From contig DATKFW010000153.1 of NCBI GenBank assembly GCA_035511075.1, positions 38,712-102,711 on the forward strand: a stretch of DNA of 64,000 nucleotides, written 5' to 3'. Positions 44,185-52,281 of this stretch are shown in pieces. Each line of letters starts with the position of its first letter. The stretch's first letter is position 1. Position numbers and translations under genes: made by a program. The notes below the pieces were generated by a model. That model worked only from the letters and a program-made list of their open reading frames with translations, was not told where the DNA came from and searched no databases. This DNA is from DATAUD01 sp035511075 (GTDB taxonomy: Bacteria; Verrucomicrobiota; Verrucomicrobiia; Limisphaerales; Palsa-1400).

Positions 44185-45762
44185 TCAGGAATCAGCGTAG
44201 CCGAAGGCTTGCAGGTACACAGAGAACTTCGCGTTAAATGGTTCCAGGGCCGCCGCATAATGTTTCCAGCGGCCGACGGCGCGGTTGTGGACCGGTTTGG
44301 CAACTTCGCTATAAGTCGGCGAGAAAACGAACCGCTCGCGGGCCGCCTCGTGGCAGTTGGCCTGGGCGGCATACCATGTCAACCCCAGAAATTCGGTGAC
44401 CCGCCGGCCCTCCGTTTCCGCGCTGGCCACGATGTCTTCGTAACGCGTTTCGATCCAGTCAAAACCGCCCAGCTCGCGCACCCGCAGCCAGACGTCCATC
44501 AGGTCGGCGTAATGCTGGACGGCCCGATCCAGGCCGAGGAAGTTCGCGTTCATTGGAGTCAACGCCAGATTCTGGAAAAAACAACTGATGACCACGTCGC
44601 GGGGATCGCGCAAGGCAATGATGACCTTGGAATCTGGAAACATTCGCAGCCACAACGGCAGGGAGGCGGTGGGCGTCGGATTTTTGTCAATCAAAACTTC
44701 GGCGGCCGGTTCGCCTTCCACCTCGCGGAACAGGCTCTTGAAGTAACGGCCTTTCAGTTCCCTCTGCCGCGCGGGCGAAAGAGCGTCGAGGGCGGCGGCC
44801 GTCAAGGGCGGGAAAGGGTCCGCCGGAAAGAGACGATCGCCAATTTCCACGACAAAGGCATCGGATTCGTCGAAAGCCGCGATGGACGGATTGGCGCCCA
44901 GGATTTGCTCCAAAAGAGTGGTCCCGCTCCGCGGATGGCCTCCCAGCAGGGCCAATTTCCGCGGGCTGGCCGAAGCGGGAACATTCGATCGCCAGCGGCG
45001 GATCATGTCCGGCGTCAATCCCGCCAGCAGCGACCGGCGTCGGCGGGCGGCCTTTTCGTAAGTCTGCTCCAGCGCCGGGACATTATTATGTTGACGCGTC
45101 AGGGCCTTGGCCTTCAGGAGCCACTCCATGGCCTCGGCGTACTGGCCCAATTCATCCAGAACAACCGCCAGGAGATGGAGAGAAGAGATTTTTACGCCGG
45201 GCTCTCCCGCATCGGATTGAATCAGATCGCGCAACTGGGCCTGGGCCTCATCGGCGCGGCCCTTTCGATAAAGGAGAAACGCGCGGTAGTAAAGGGCGGC
45301 GGCGTCGCGGGGATTTTGCGTCAGGCACGCTTCGGTTTGTTCCCAGGCGTCTTCGAGGCGGCGTTCCCGTTCGAGCCAGGCGGCCCAGCTCAATCGCGCG
45401 TGGCTTGAGGAAGGCGCAACTTGGGCCGCTCGTTCAAAACAGACGCGGGCGCGCGCGGGCTGGCGGAGGCGATGATATTGCTGCCCCAGCGCAATGAGCA
45501 CGGCGGAGTCCGCGCCCGCCATCTGTTCGGCGTGATCGAATGCCTGGCGCGCCGGTTCGAAGGCCAAATCGGCGGCGGCGGCGGCGCCGAACTCGAACCA
45601 CAGATTGACGACCCCGGGAAAACGTTTTACCAGGTCTCGATACGCGGGGAGGGCCAGGGCCGCTTTTCCGGCGAGCAATTGCTGCTGCGCCTTTTGCCAG
45701 CGCGCCAGGTCTTGCGGCGATTTTTCGAGCCTGGCGAGGTCGGCCTGTAAAGTTTGCCCCAT
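44185..45762 (-). CDS. TPR-repeat sulfotransferase
   Basis: 525 aa. Residues about 1-235 are helical TPR-like repeats (ARARVCFERAAQVAPSSSHA; DAAALYYRAFLLYRKGRADE). Then comes a sulfotransferase domain with the PAPS-binding loop GGHPRSGTTLLEQIL (about residue 274), the 3'-phosphate site IALRDPRDVVISCF, and FLGLTWYAAQ toward the end. Such bacterial TPR-sulfotransferases transfer sulfate from PAPS to proteins or surface glycans; the acceptor is unknown. A longer frame reaching 46419 runs antisense through the ROK gene and was rejected. It is divergent from the ROK gene over 250 bp. Confidence 0.88.
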   Translation of the reverse strand: MGQTLQADLARLEKSPQDLARWQKAQQQLLAGKAALALPAYRDLVKRFPGVVNLWFEFGAAAAADLAFEPARQAFDHAEQMAGADSAVLIALGQQYHRLRQPARARVCFERAAQVAPSSSHARLSWAAWLERERRLEDAWEQTEACLTQNPRDAAALYYRAFLLYRKGRADEAQAQLRDLIQSDAGEPGVKISSLHLLAVVLDELGQYAEAMEWLLKAKALTRQHNNVPALEQTYEKAARRRRSLLAGLTPDMIRRWRSNVPASASPRKLALLGGHPRSGTTLLEQILGANPSIAAFDESDAFVVEIGDRLFPADPFPPLTAAALDALSPARQRELKGRYFKSLFREVEGEPAAEVLIDKNPTPTASLPLWLRMFPDSKVIIALRDPRDVVISCFFQNLALTPMNANFLGLDRAVQHYADLMDVWLRVRELGGFDWIETRYEDIVASAETEGRRVTEFLGLTWYAAQANCHEAARERFVFSPTYSEVAKPVHNRAVGRWKHYAAALEPFNAKFSVYLQAFGYADS

Positions 45763-46012
45763 GTTCGGTTGCAGTGTAAAACCCGCGGCCCGGCAGTTCA
45801 ATGTTCTTTGCCGGGGCATGTGCCTCGCCGCGGGGGCATCTTCGCGCAATTTGCGCTTGACTGGCGGACTCGGGCGTTTCCGGGGGCGTATGACAATTTT
45901 CGGGAGGGCGGAGCGCCGCGACGCTGGAAGACTTCTGTCCCACACGCGTTTCCGGGCGGAGGCCGGCAATAAAGCTTGCGCGCCGGTGAGATAAATAGGT
46001 ATCCTAAGTATT

Positions 46013-47158
46013 GTGATCCTCATCCCGTCCAAAATGGGGCAATTGAACAAGCGCACGCTGCTGGCCCGATTACAGTTGCTGGGCGCGGCCTCGCGCGCGG
46101 AACTGGCCAAGTCCCTGGGGTTGAGCCAGCCCACCGCCGGCAAGATTGTCGATGAAATGCTCGAGATCGGGCTTTTGGAGGAATTTGACGGAGATCGCCG
46201 CCAGGCTTCCGCTTTGGGGCGTCCGGGGCGGATGCTGCGTTTCGATACTCGCAGTCCCCGGCTTGTGACCATCCAGTTGGGAGTCACCGAAACGAGTTTG
46301 AGCGCGGTGCCGGTCGGCGCCAGCGGCGAAGATGATTGGCAGACTGGTTTTGCCACCCCTTCAAGTCCGGCCCAGTGGCGGCGCGCGCTGGTAAAGTCCG
46401 CCGCCCTCATCTCGCACAAAGGTCTTTGGGGAGTCGTCGCCAGTGTGCCCGGAGTGGTCGATGAGAAAAACGAAACGGTGCTTTATTCACCGAATTTGCA
46501 TTGGACGGAAGGCGCGGCGTTAAAACGATTGATCGGGGAAGTTTGGGAGGCGCCCGTGGCACTGGTGCAGGAGGAGCGGGCGCTGGCGCTGGGGCACCAG
46601 GCGCTGGCTCCGACGCAGGAGGATTTTCTACTGGTCGATTTCGGGGAAGGGGTGGGCGGCGCCGCGATGATTGCGGGTAGGCCCTTTGTTCCGCCGCTGC
46701 CCATTAGCGGAGAGTTGGGGCACACGCCGGTTTTTGGAAACAAGCGGCGATGCGGATGCGGGGGCGTGGGTTGCCTGGAAACGCTGATTTCGACTTCGGG
46801 ATTGCTGCGCAGTTTTGCGGCTTCGCGGCCCAGGGCGGCGGCGAACTGGCCCGCGTTTGTGGAGTTCATCGCGGCGCAGGGGGTTGTTCCGTGGCTGGCG
46901 GAGACCTTGGAAGCGGCCGCCGGGGTCATCGCGGGCGCGCTCAACGTCTGCGGACTGCGCCGCGTGGTGGTGACGGGCAGCCTGGTGGAATTTCAACCGG
47001 CGATATTACGATATTTGGCGGCGGCCGTCGAGCGCGGCACGCTGTGGGCGCGACTGGGCCGCGTCGAAGTCGTCAGCGCGCCGCGGCGCCGGACAGCCGG
47101 TCTGGTGTCGGCGGGCATCGAGCGATTGGTCCTGCCGATGATCGAGGGCCAGAACTAG
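46013..47158 (+). CDS. ROK-family transcriptional regulator of the arabinose locus
   Basis: 381 aa. Winged HTH at residues 8-60 (RTLLARLQLLGAASRAELAK, then SLGLSQPTAGKIVDEM), then the ROK fold: GVVASVPGVVDEKN, LLVDFGEGVGGAAMIAGRPF, the zinc loop with histidine GELGHTPVFG and CGCGGVGCLE. ROK regulators usually repress sugar genes and are released by a sugar ligand. The start is a GTG at 46013; an ATG seven codons later is possible. TAGG-TAT-CCTA, a short dyad just upstream (near 45996-46006), could be autoregulatory. The arabinose genes follow immediately. Confidence 0.88.
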   Translation: MILIPSKMGQLNKRTLLARLQLLGAASRAELAKSLGLSQPTAGKIVDEMLEIGLLEEFDGDRRQASALGRPGRMLRFDTRSPRLVTIQLGVTETSLSAVPVGASGEDDWQTGFATPSSPAQWRRALVKSAALISHKGLWGVVASVPGVVDEKNETVLYSPNLHWTEGAALKRLIGEVWEAPVALVQEERALALGHQALAPTQEDFLLVDFGEGVGGAAMIAGRPFVPPLPISGELGHTPVFGNKRRCGCGGVGCLETLISTSGLLRSFAASRPRAAANWPAFVEFIAAQGVVPWLAETLEAAAGVIAGALNVCGLRRVVVTGSLVEFQPAILRYLAAAVERGTLWARLGRVEVVSAPRRRTAGLVSAGIERLVLPMIEGQN

Positions 47159-47185
47159 AAATTTCTCTTTACGTAACACTATTTG

Positions 47186-47191
47186 TATAAT
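47186..47191 (+). promoter_or_regulatory. Perfect TATAAT -10 element upstream of araA
   Basis: TATAAT lies 20 bp before the araA ATG, in the 52-bp gap after the regulator gene. A good -35 is not visible (TTCTCT at about 47163-47168). If used, transcription would begin near 47198 and leave a leader of only about 13 bases with no clear Shine-Dalgarno sequence. Confidence 0.45.
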
Positions 47192-47210
47192 AGACAACCG
47201 CACTGCCAGC

Positions 47211-48722
47211 ATGATTGACTTCAAACAATTCGAAATCTGGTTCGTCGCCGGAAGCCAGCATCTTTATGGCCCCGCCGCGCTTGAAAGAGTCGCGGCCAAC
47301 GCCCGCGAAGTCGCTGGCGCGCTGGATGGCTCCGGGGAAATTCCCGCAAAAATCGTCTTCAGGCCGGTCGTCAAGAGCGCGGACGAGGCGACGGCGCTTC
47401 TTGACCAGGCCAACAGCGACGCGAAGTGCGCCGGCGTGATTACCTGGTGCCACACATTTTCGCCCTCCAAAATGTGGATCAACGGCCTTCGGCTGCTGCG
47501 CAAGCCGTTGTTGCATTTTCACACCCAGCATAATCGCGATATTCCGTGGGCCACCATCGACATGGATTTCATGAACCTCAACCAGGCGGCCCACGGAGAC
47601 CGCGAGCACGGGTTCATCATGAGCCGCATGAGGCTGGAGCGGAAAGTGGTCGTTGGTTTCTGGCGGGATGGGGCCGTCCAAAAGCAGATCGGCGAATGGA
47701 CCCGCGCCGCCGTTGCGTGGCATGACTGGCAGGGCGCCAGGTTCTGCCGGTTTGGCGACAACATGCGGGAAGTCGCCGTCACCGAAGGCGACAAAGTGGC
47801 CGCGCAAATTCAATTTGGTTTTTCCGTCAACGGCTACGGCCTGGGCGACCTGGTCAAATGCGTCAATGAAGTTTCTGACAGCGAGATAGATCGTCTGGCA
47901 AAGGAATATGAAGGCAGCTACAAAGTCGCGCCCAAATTGCGGGCCGGTGGCGCAATGCGCGCCTCGTTGCGCCAGGCCGCGCGCATCGAAGCGGGTCTTC
48001 GCGCGTTTTTAACCGCGGGCAATTTCAAGGGGTTCACCGACACATTCGAGGACTTGTATGGATTGGAGCAATTGCCCGGCATTGCGGCGCAGCGTCTGAT
48101 GGCGGACGGCTACGGATTCGGCGCGGAGGGTGATTGGAAGACGGCGGCGCTGGTCCGCGCGATGAAAGTGATGGCTGCCGGTCTCGATGGCGGTGCCTCG
48201 TTCATGGAGGATTACACGTATCATCTGGAGCCCGGCAAGATGAAGGTTCTTGGCGCGCACATGCTCGAGATTTGTCCCAGCATCGCGGGCGGCAAGCCTT
48301 CGATGGAAGTCCATCCGCTGGGCATCGGCGGCAAGGCGGACCCGGTGCGATTGGTTTTCGACACCGCGTCCGGGCCGGGCCTCAACGCATCCCTCATCGA
48401 TCTTGGTAACCGCTTTCGTTTGCTCATCAATGAAGTCGATGTGGTCGGTCCGGACAAACCGTTGCCCAAATTGCCCGTTGCGCGCGCGGTGTGGGTTTGC
48501 AGCCCCGACCTTCCGACGGCGGCGGCGGCATGGATTTATGCGGGCGGGGCGCACCACACCGGGTTCAGCCAGGCGGTGACTACCGGGATGCTCGAGGATT
48601 TCGGGAACATGGCCGGAATCGAAATTGTTATAATTGACGCAAATACACGGCTGCGCGAGTTCAGGAAGGAGTTGCGTTTTAACGAGGTTTATTACGCGTT
48701 GGCGCGCGGTCTTGGCTCCTGA
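47211..48722 (+). CDS. araA: L-arabinose isomerase
   Basis: 503 aa, matching the usual ~500-aa AraA. It converts L-arabinose to L-ribulose, Mn-dependent, in the cytosol. Signatures: MIDFKQFEIWFVAGSQHLYG at the start, ITWCHTFSPSKMWINGL, the RWxQxHN-like region at LHFHTQHNRDIPWATID, metal ligands in SFMEDYTYHLEPGKMKVLGA (Glu) and HMLEICPSIAGGKPSMEVHP (Glu/His), and GGAHHTGFSQAVTTGMLEDF near the end. First gene of the arabinose operon, 8 bp before araB. Confidence 0.97.
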   Translation: MIDFKQFEIWFVAGSQHLYGPAALERVAANAREVAGALDGSGEIPAKIVFRPVVKSADEATALLDQANSDAKCAGVITWCHTFSPSKMWINGLRLLRKPLLHFHTQHNRDIPWATIDMDFMNLNQAAHGDREHGFIMSRMRLERKVVVGFWRDGAVQKQIGEWTRAAVAWHDWQGARFCRFGDNMREVAVTEGDKVAAQIQFGFSVNGYGLGDLVKCVNEVSDSEIDRLAKEYEGSYKVAPKLRAGGAMRASLRQAARIEAGLRAFLTAGNFKGFTDTFEDLYGLEQLPGIAAQRLMADGYGFGAEGDWKTAALVRAMKVMAAGLDGGASFMEDYTYHLEPGKMKVLGAHMLEICPSIAGGKPSMEVHPLGIGGKADPVRLVFDTASGPGLNASLIDLGNRFRLLINEVDVVGPDKPLPKLPVARAVWVCSPDLPTAAAAWIYAGGAHHTGFSQAVTTGMLEDFGNMAGIEIVIIDANTRLREFRKELRFNEVYYALARGLGS

Positions 48723-48730
48723 ATTTGAAC

Positions 48731-50407
48731 ATGACTCCCAGATACACCGTCGGCCTGGATTACGGCACCAATTCCGTGCGCGCGCTTATTGTTGATACCG
48801 CCGACGGGCGGGAGGTCGGCACGGCGGTCTGGAATTACGAGCACGGCGATTCCGGCGTCATCCTGTCGCGCGACCCCAATCTGGCGCGGCAGCATCCGGC
48901 CGATTATCTCAAAGGGGCGGAAGTGGCCGTCAAAGGCGCACTGGCGGACGCGCAGAGGAAGACGCGTGGATTGAAGCCGGAACAGGTGGTGGGAATTGGA
49001 GTTGACACGACCGGGAGCACGCCGCTGCCGGTGGACGGCAACGGGAATGCCCTGGCGTTGGACCGGCGTTTTGCGAAAAACCCGGCTGCGATGGCCTGGT
49101 TGTGGAAAGACCACACGGGAGTCGGGGAGGCGGCGGAAATCACAGGGTTGGCCAGAGAAATCCGCCCCCAATATCTCGCCAAGTGCGGGGGGACTTATTC
49201 GAGCGAATGGTATTTCAGCAAAATCCTGCATTGCCTGCGCACCAGCCCCCAAGTCTATGACGCCTCCGCCTGGTGGGTTGAGTTGGCCGATTACGTTCCG
49301 GCGGCGCTGACGGGCACGCAGCGACGCGAAAGTTTTACGGCCGGCATTTGCGCGGCCGGGCACAAGGCCATGTACAACCAGGATTGGGGCGGATACCCGG
49401 ACGCCGAGTTTCTTTCACGACTGTCGCCGAAGCTGGGCGCGTTGCGCGGGCGACTTTGCGCCAGGGCGCGCGACGTCAGCTCCAGCGTTGGCGGACTTTC
49501 GGGTGAGTGGGCAGGGCGGACGGGGCTGCGGGAAGGCATTCCTGTGGCGGTCGGAGCGTTCGACGCCCATCTTGGGGCCGTGGGCGCGGGCATTGCTCCC
49601 GGCACGCTGGTCAAGATCATCGGCACCAGCACGTGCGACATCGCCGTCTGGCCGTTGAAGGAGAAGCTGGCGGACATTCCCGGGCTTTGCGGCATTGTCA
49701 GCGGCAGCGTTTTGCCGGACTGTTACGGCCTGGAGGCGGGGCAATCGGCGGTCGGCGACATTTTCAACTGGTTTGTCAATTATATTCAGCCCGGCGGCGC
49801 GAAGGCCGGCTCGCACGAGGCACTGACCCGCGGCGCGGCCAAATTGCGGGCGGGGGAATCCGGTTTGATCGCGCTGGATTGGAACAACGGCAACCGCACG
49901 GTGCTGGTGGATCAACGCCTGACGGGGCTGATGCTGGGGCAGACGCTTTACACCACCCCGGCGGAGATCTACCGGGCGCTCATCGAAGCCACCGCCTTCG
50001 GCGCCTTGACGATCATCAATCGTTTCGAGGAATACGGCGTCAAGATCGAGCAGGTGGTCAATTGCGGCGGCATCGCGGAGAAAAACCCGCTGGTAATGCA
50101 GATTTACGCGGATGTCACGGGGCGGCCAATGAAGGTGTCGCGTTCGGCGCAGACATGCGCGTTGGGGGCGGCCATGGCGGCTGCGGTAGTGGCGCGGGCG
50201 CACCCGGATTTCGCAGCCGCCGCCAGGGCGATGACGGGATTGAAGAAGCATGTTTTCAAGCCCAACGCCGCCGCGCACGCCGTTTACCGCGAGTTGTTTT
50301 CCCTTTATGCGGTATTGCATGACGCCCTGGGAAAGGCACAATGGCAGGGAAGCCTGCACCACGTCATGAAACAATTGATCGACCTGCGCAATCGCGCGCG
50401 CGTTTGA
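48731..50407 (+). CDS. araB: L-ribulokinase
   Basis: 558 aa FGGY-family kinase. N-terminal ATPase block YTVGLDYGTNSVRALIVD, then VVGIGVDTTGSTPLPVDGNG (substrate pocket), KIIGTSTCDIAVWPL, GLEAGQSAVGDIFNWFVNYI and GALTIINRFEEYGVKIEQVV. It phosphorylates L-ribulose to L-ribulose-5-phosphate with ATP. A TTG two codons upstream (48725) is in frame; the ATG is preferred. The gene starts 8 bp after the araA stop and ends 10 bp before araD. Confidence 0.97.
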   Translation: MTPRYTVGLDYGTNSVRALIVDTADGREVGTAVWNYEHGDSGVILSRDPNLARQHPADYLKGAEVAVKGALADAQRKTRGLKPEQVVGIGVDTTGSTPLPVDGNGNALALDRRFAKNPAAMAWLWKDHTGVGEAAEITGLAREIRPQYLAKCGGTYSSEWYFSKILHCLRTSPQVYDASAWWVELADYVPAALTGTQRRESFTAGICAAGHKAMYNQDWGGYPDAEFLSRLSPKLGALRGRLCARARDVSSSVGGLSGEWAGRTGLREGIPVAVGAFDAHLGAVGAGIAPGTLVKIIGTSTCDIAVWPLKEKLADIPGLCGIVSGSVLPDCYGLEAGQSAVGDIFNWFVNYIQPGGAKAGSHEALTRGAAKLRAGESGLIALDWNNGNRTVLVDQRLTGLMLGQTLYTTPAEIYRALIEATAFGALTIINRFEEYGVKIEQVVNCGGIAEKNPLVMQIYADVTGRPMKVSRSAQTCALGAAMAAAVVARAHPDFAAAARAMTGLKKHVFKPNAAAHAVYRELFSLYAVLHDALGKAQWQGSLHHVMKQLIDLRNRARV

Positions 50408-50417
50408 CGCTCAGAGC

Positions 50418-51119
50418 ATGCTCGAAGCCCTGAAAAAAGCCGTTTGCCGCGCCAACCTCGAGCTGGTCAGGGAGGGGCTGGTAATTCAAACCTGGGGAAA
50501 CGCCAGCGGGATCGACCGCGCCCGCGGTCTTGTGGTCATCAAGCCCTCGGGCGTTCCATACCGCGGAATGAAGCCGGCGCACATGACGGTTGTCGCGCTG
50601 GGGACGGGCGAATTGGTCGAAGGAAAGTTCAAGCCCAGTTCCGACACCGCGACGCACCTGGAACTTTACCGCGCTTTTGTCGGCATTGGCGGAATCGTCC
50701 ATACTCACAGCCTCCATGCGACGGCTTGGGCGCAATCGTGCCGCGGCATACCGGCTTTGGGCACGACGCACGCGGATTACTTTCACGGCGAAGTCCCCTG
50801 CACGCGGGCGTTGACGGCGCGGGAAATCAAAACGGATTACGAATTGAACACGGGCCGTGTGATCGTGGAACGGTTCAAGAAACTGGACCCGTTGCGCCAT
50901 CCCGCCGTGCTGGTGGCCGGCCACGGACCATTCGCCTGGGGCGACGACGTTGCCGAAGCGGCGCACAACGCGGCGGTGCTGGAATTCATCGCGCGATTGG
51001 CCACCGAAACGCTCTCGTTCCACGCGCGGATTGAACCGATGCCATCGGCGCTGCTGGACAAACATTTCTTCCGCAAGCACGGACCGAAAGCCTATTACGG
51101 GCAAACAAAAAAAAGCTGA
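50418..51119 (+). CDS. araD: L-ribulose-5-phosphate 4-epimerase
   Basis: 233 aa, class II aldolase fold. Zinc site and active-site landmarks: LVIQTWGNASGIDRARG, GTGELVEGKFKPSSDTATHL, GIVHTHSLHATAWAQSC (two His ligands), HADYFHGEVPCTR and HPAVLVAGHGPFAWGDD (third His). It makes D-xylulose-5-phosphate, which enters the pentose phosphate pathway. Starts 10 bp after araB. Confidence 0.96.
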   Translation: MLEALKKAVCRANLELVREGLVIQTWGNASGIDRARGLVVIKPSGVPYRGMKPAHMTVVALGTGELVEGKFKPSSDTATHLELYRAFVGIGGIVHTHSLHATAWAQSCRGIPALGTTHADYFHGEVPCTRALTAREIKTDYELNTGRVIVERFKKLDPLRHPAVLVAGHGPFAWGDDVAEAAHNAAVLEFIARLATETLSFHARIEPMPSALLDKHFFRKHGPKAYYGQTKKS

Positions 51120-51138
51120 ACAGTTGACCCATACCATT

Positions 51139-52281
51139 ATGAGCACCAAAAAGATAAATCCGTGGATGTTCGCGATGACCGCCGGCGCCTGTCTGCTGGC
51201 CGGTTGCGCCAGCAATGGCACTTCGACCGGCCACATCGACAAACAGCCCTTCGGCACCATGGCCACCGGCGAGCCGGTGGACATTTATACACTCCGCAAC
51301 GACAACGGCGCCGAAGCGCGCATCATGACTTATGGCGGCATCGTGGTCTCGCTGAAAATGCCGGACAAGAATGGACATTTTGACGACGTCGTGCTGGGCT
51401 ACGACAATTTGGATTCGTACGTCAAGAATAGTCCTTACTTCGGCGCGTTGGTTGGGCGTTATGGCAACCGCATCGCGGGGGCAAAATTCACTTTGGACGG
51501 CACCACCTACACGCTGGCGGCCAATGACGGCCCAAACACCCTGCACGGCGGATTGAAGGGATTCGACAAACGGATTTGGAGCGCCCATGCGAGCGAGAGC
51601 ACCAACGGCCCGCAATTGGTTCTCCACTACCTGAGCAAGGATGGCGAGGAGGGTTTTCCCGGCAATTTGGATGTTACCGCCACTTTCACCCTGATGCACG
51701 ACAACGCCTTGCGCCTGGAATACACCGCGACGACCGATAAAGACACCGTCGTCAACCTGACCCACCACGGATATTTCAACCTGGCCGGAAAAGGCGACAT
51801 TCTGAGCCACGTGGTCATGATTCCGGCGGACCGCTTTACGCCGGTGGACTCGACCCTGATCCCGACCGGCGTGCTGCAACCGGTTGAAAACACGCCGTTT
51901 GATTTCCGCACGCCCACGGCCATTGGCGCGCGCATCGAGCAGGACGACGAGCAGCTCAAATTCGGCAAGGGCTACGATCACAACTGGGTCATCAATAAGA
52001 ACACGGGCGAGCTGGGCCTTATGGCCCGTGTGACGGAGCCGACCACCGGGCGCGTCATGGAGGTTTGGTCCACCGAACCGGGCCTGCAGTTCTATTCGGG
52101 CAACTTCCTGGACGGCACCATCACAGGCAAGGGCGGACAGATCTATGGGCATCGTGACGCCTTCTGCATGGAACCGCAGCACTTTCCCGATTCCCCCAAC
52201 AAACCCCAATTCCCCACGACCGAACTCAAGCCCGGGGAGGTTTATCACAACACGATCATTTATAAGTTCTCAACCCAATGA
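51139..52281 (+). CDS. Lipoprotein aldose 1-epimerase (mutarotase)
   Basis: 380 aa. Lipoprotein signal peptide ends LLAGC (Cys about residue 23). Galactose mutarotase fold: GYDNLDSYVKNSPYFGALVG, RYGNRIAGAKFTLDG, NDGPNTLHGGLKGFDKRIW, VNLTHHGYFNLAGKGDILSH (catalytic His region), YDHNWVIN and TEPGLQFYSGNFLDG (catalytic Glu/Gly region), then PQHFPDSPN. Most GalM proteins are cytosolic; this one is exported and lipidated, so it would act on sugars released outside. The ATG at 51139 starts the signal peptide. It overlaps the symporter gene by ATGA. Confidence 0.92.
   Translation: MSTKKINPWMFAMTAGACLLAGCASNGTSTGHIDKQPFGTMATGEPVDIYTLRNDNGAEARIMTYGGIVVSLKMPDKNGHFDDVVLGYDNLDSYVKNSPYFGALVGRYGNRIAGAKFTLDGTTYTLAANDGPNTLHGGLKGFDKRIWSAHASESTNGPQLVLHYLSKDGEEGFPGNLDVTATFTLMHDNALRLEYTATTDKDTVVNLTHHGYFNLAGKGDILSHVVMIPADRFTPVDSTLIPTGVLQPVENTPFDFRTPTAIGARIEQDDEQLKFGKGYDHNWVINKNTGELGLMARVTEPTTGRVMEVWSTEPGLQFYSGNFLDGTITGKGGQIYGHRDAFCMEPQHFPDSPNKPQFPTTELKPGEVYHNTIIYKFSTQ

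Noticed and set aside
45763..46419. N-terminal extension of the sulfotransferase frame
   Set aside because: It lies antisense to the ROK regulator gene, is Ser/Arg/Pro-rich and unlike the TPR region; the start at 45762 (MGQTLQAD) fits better.
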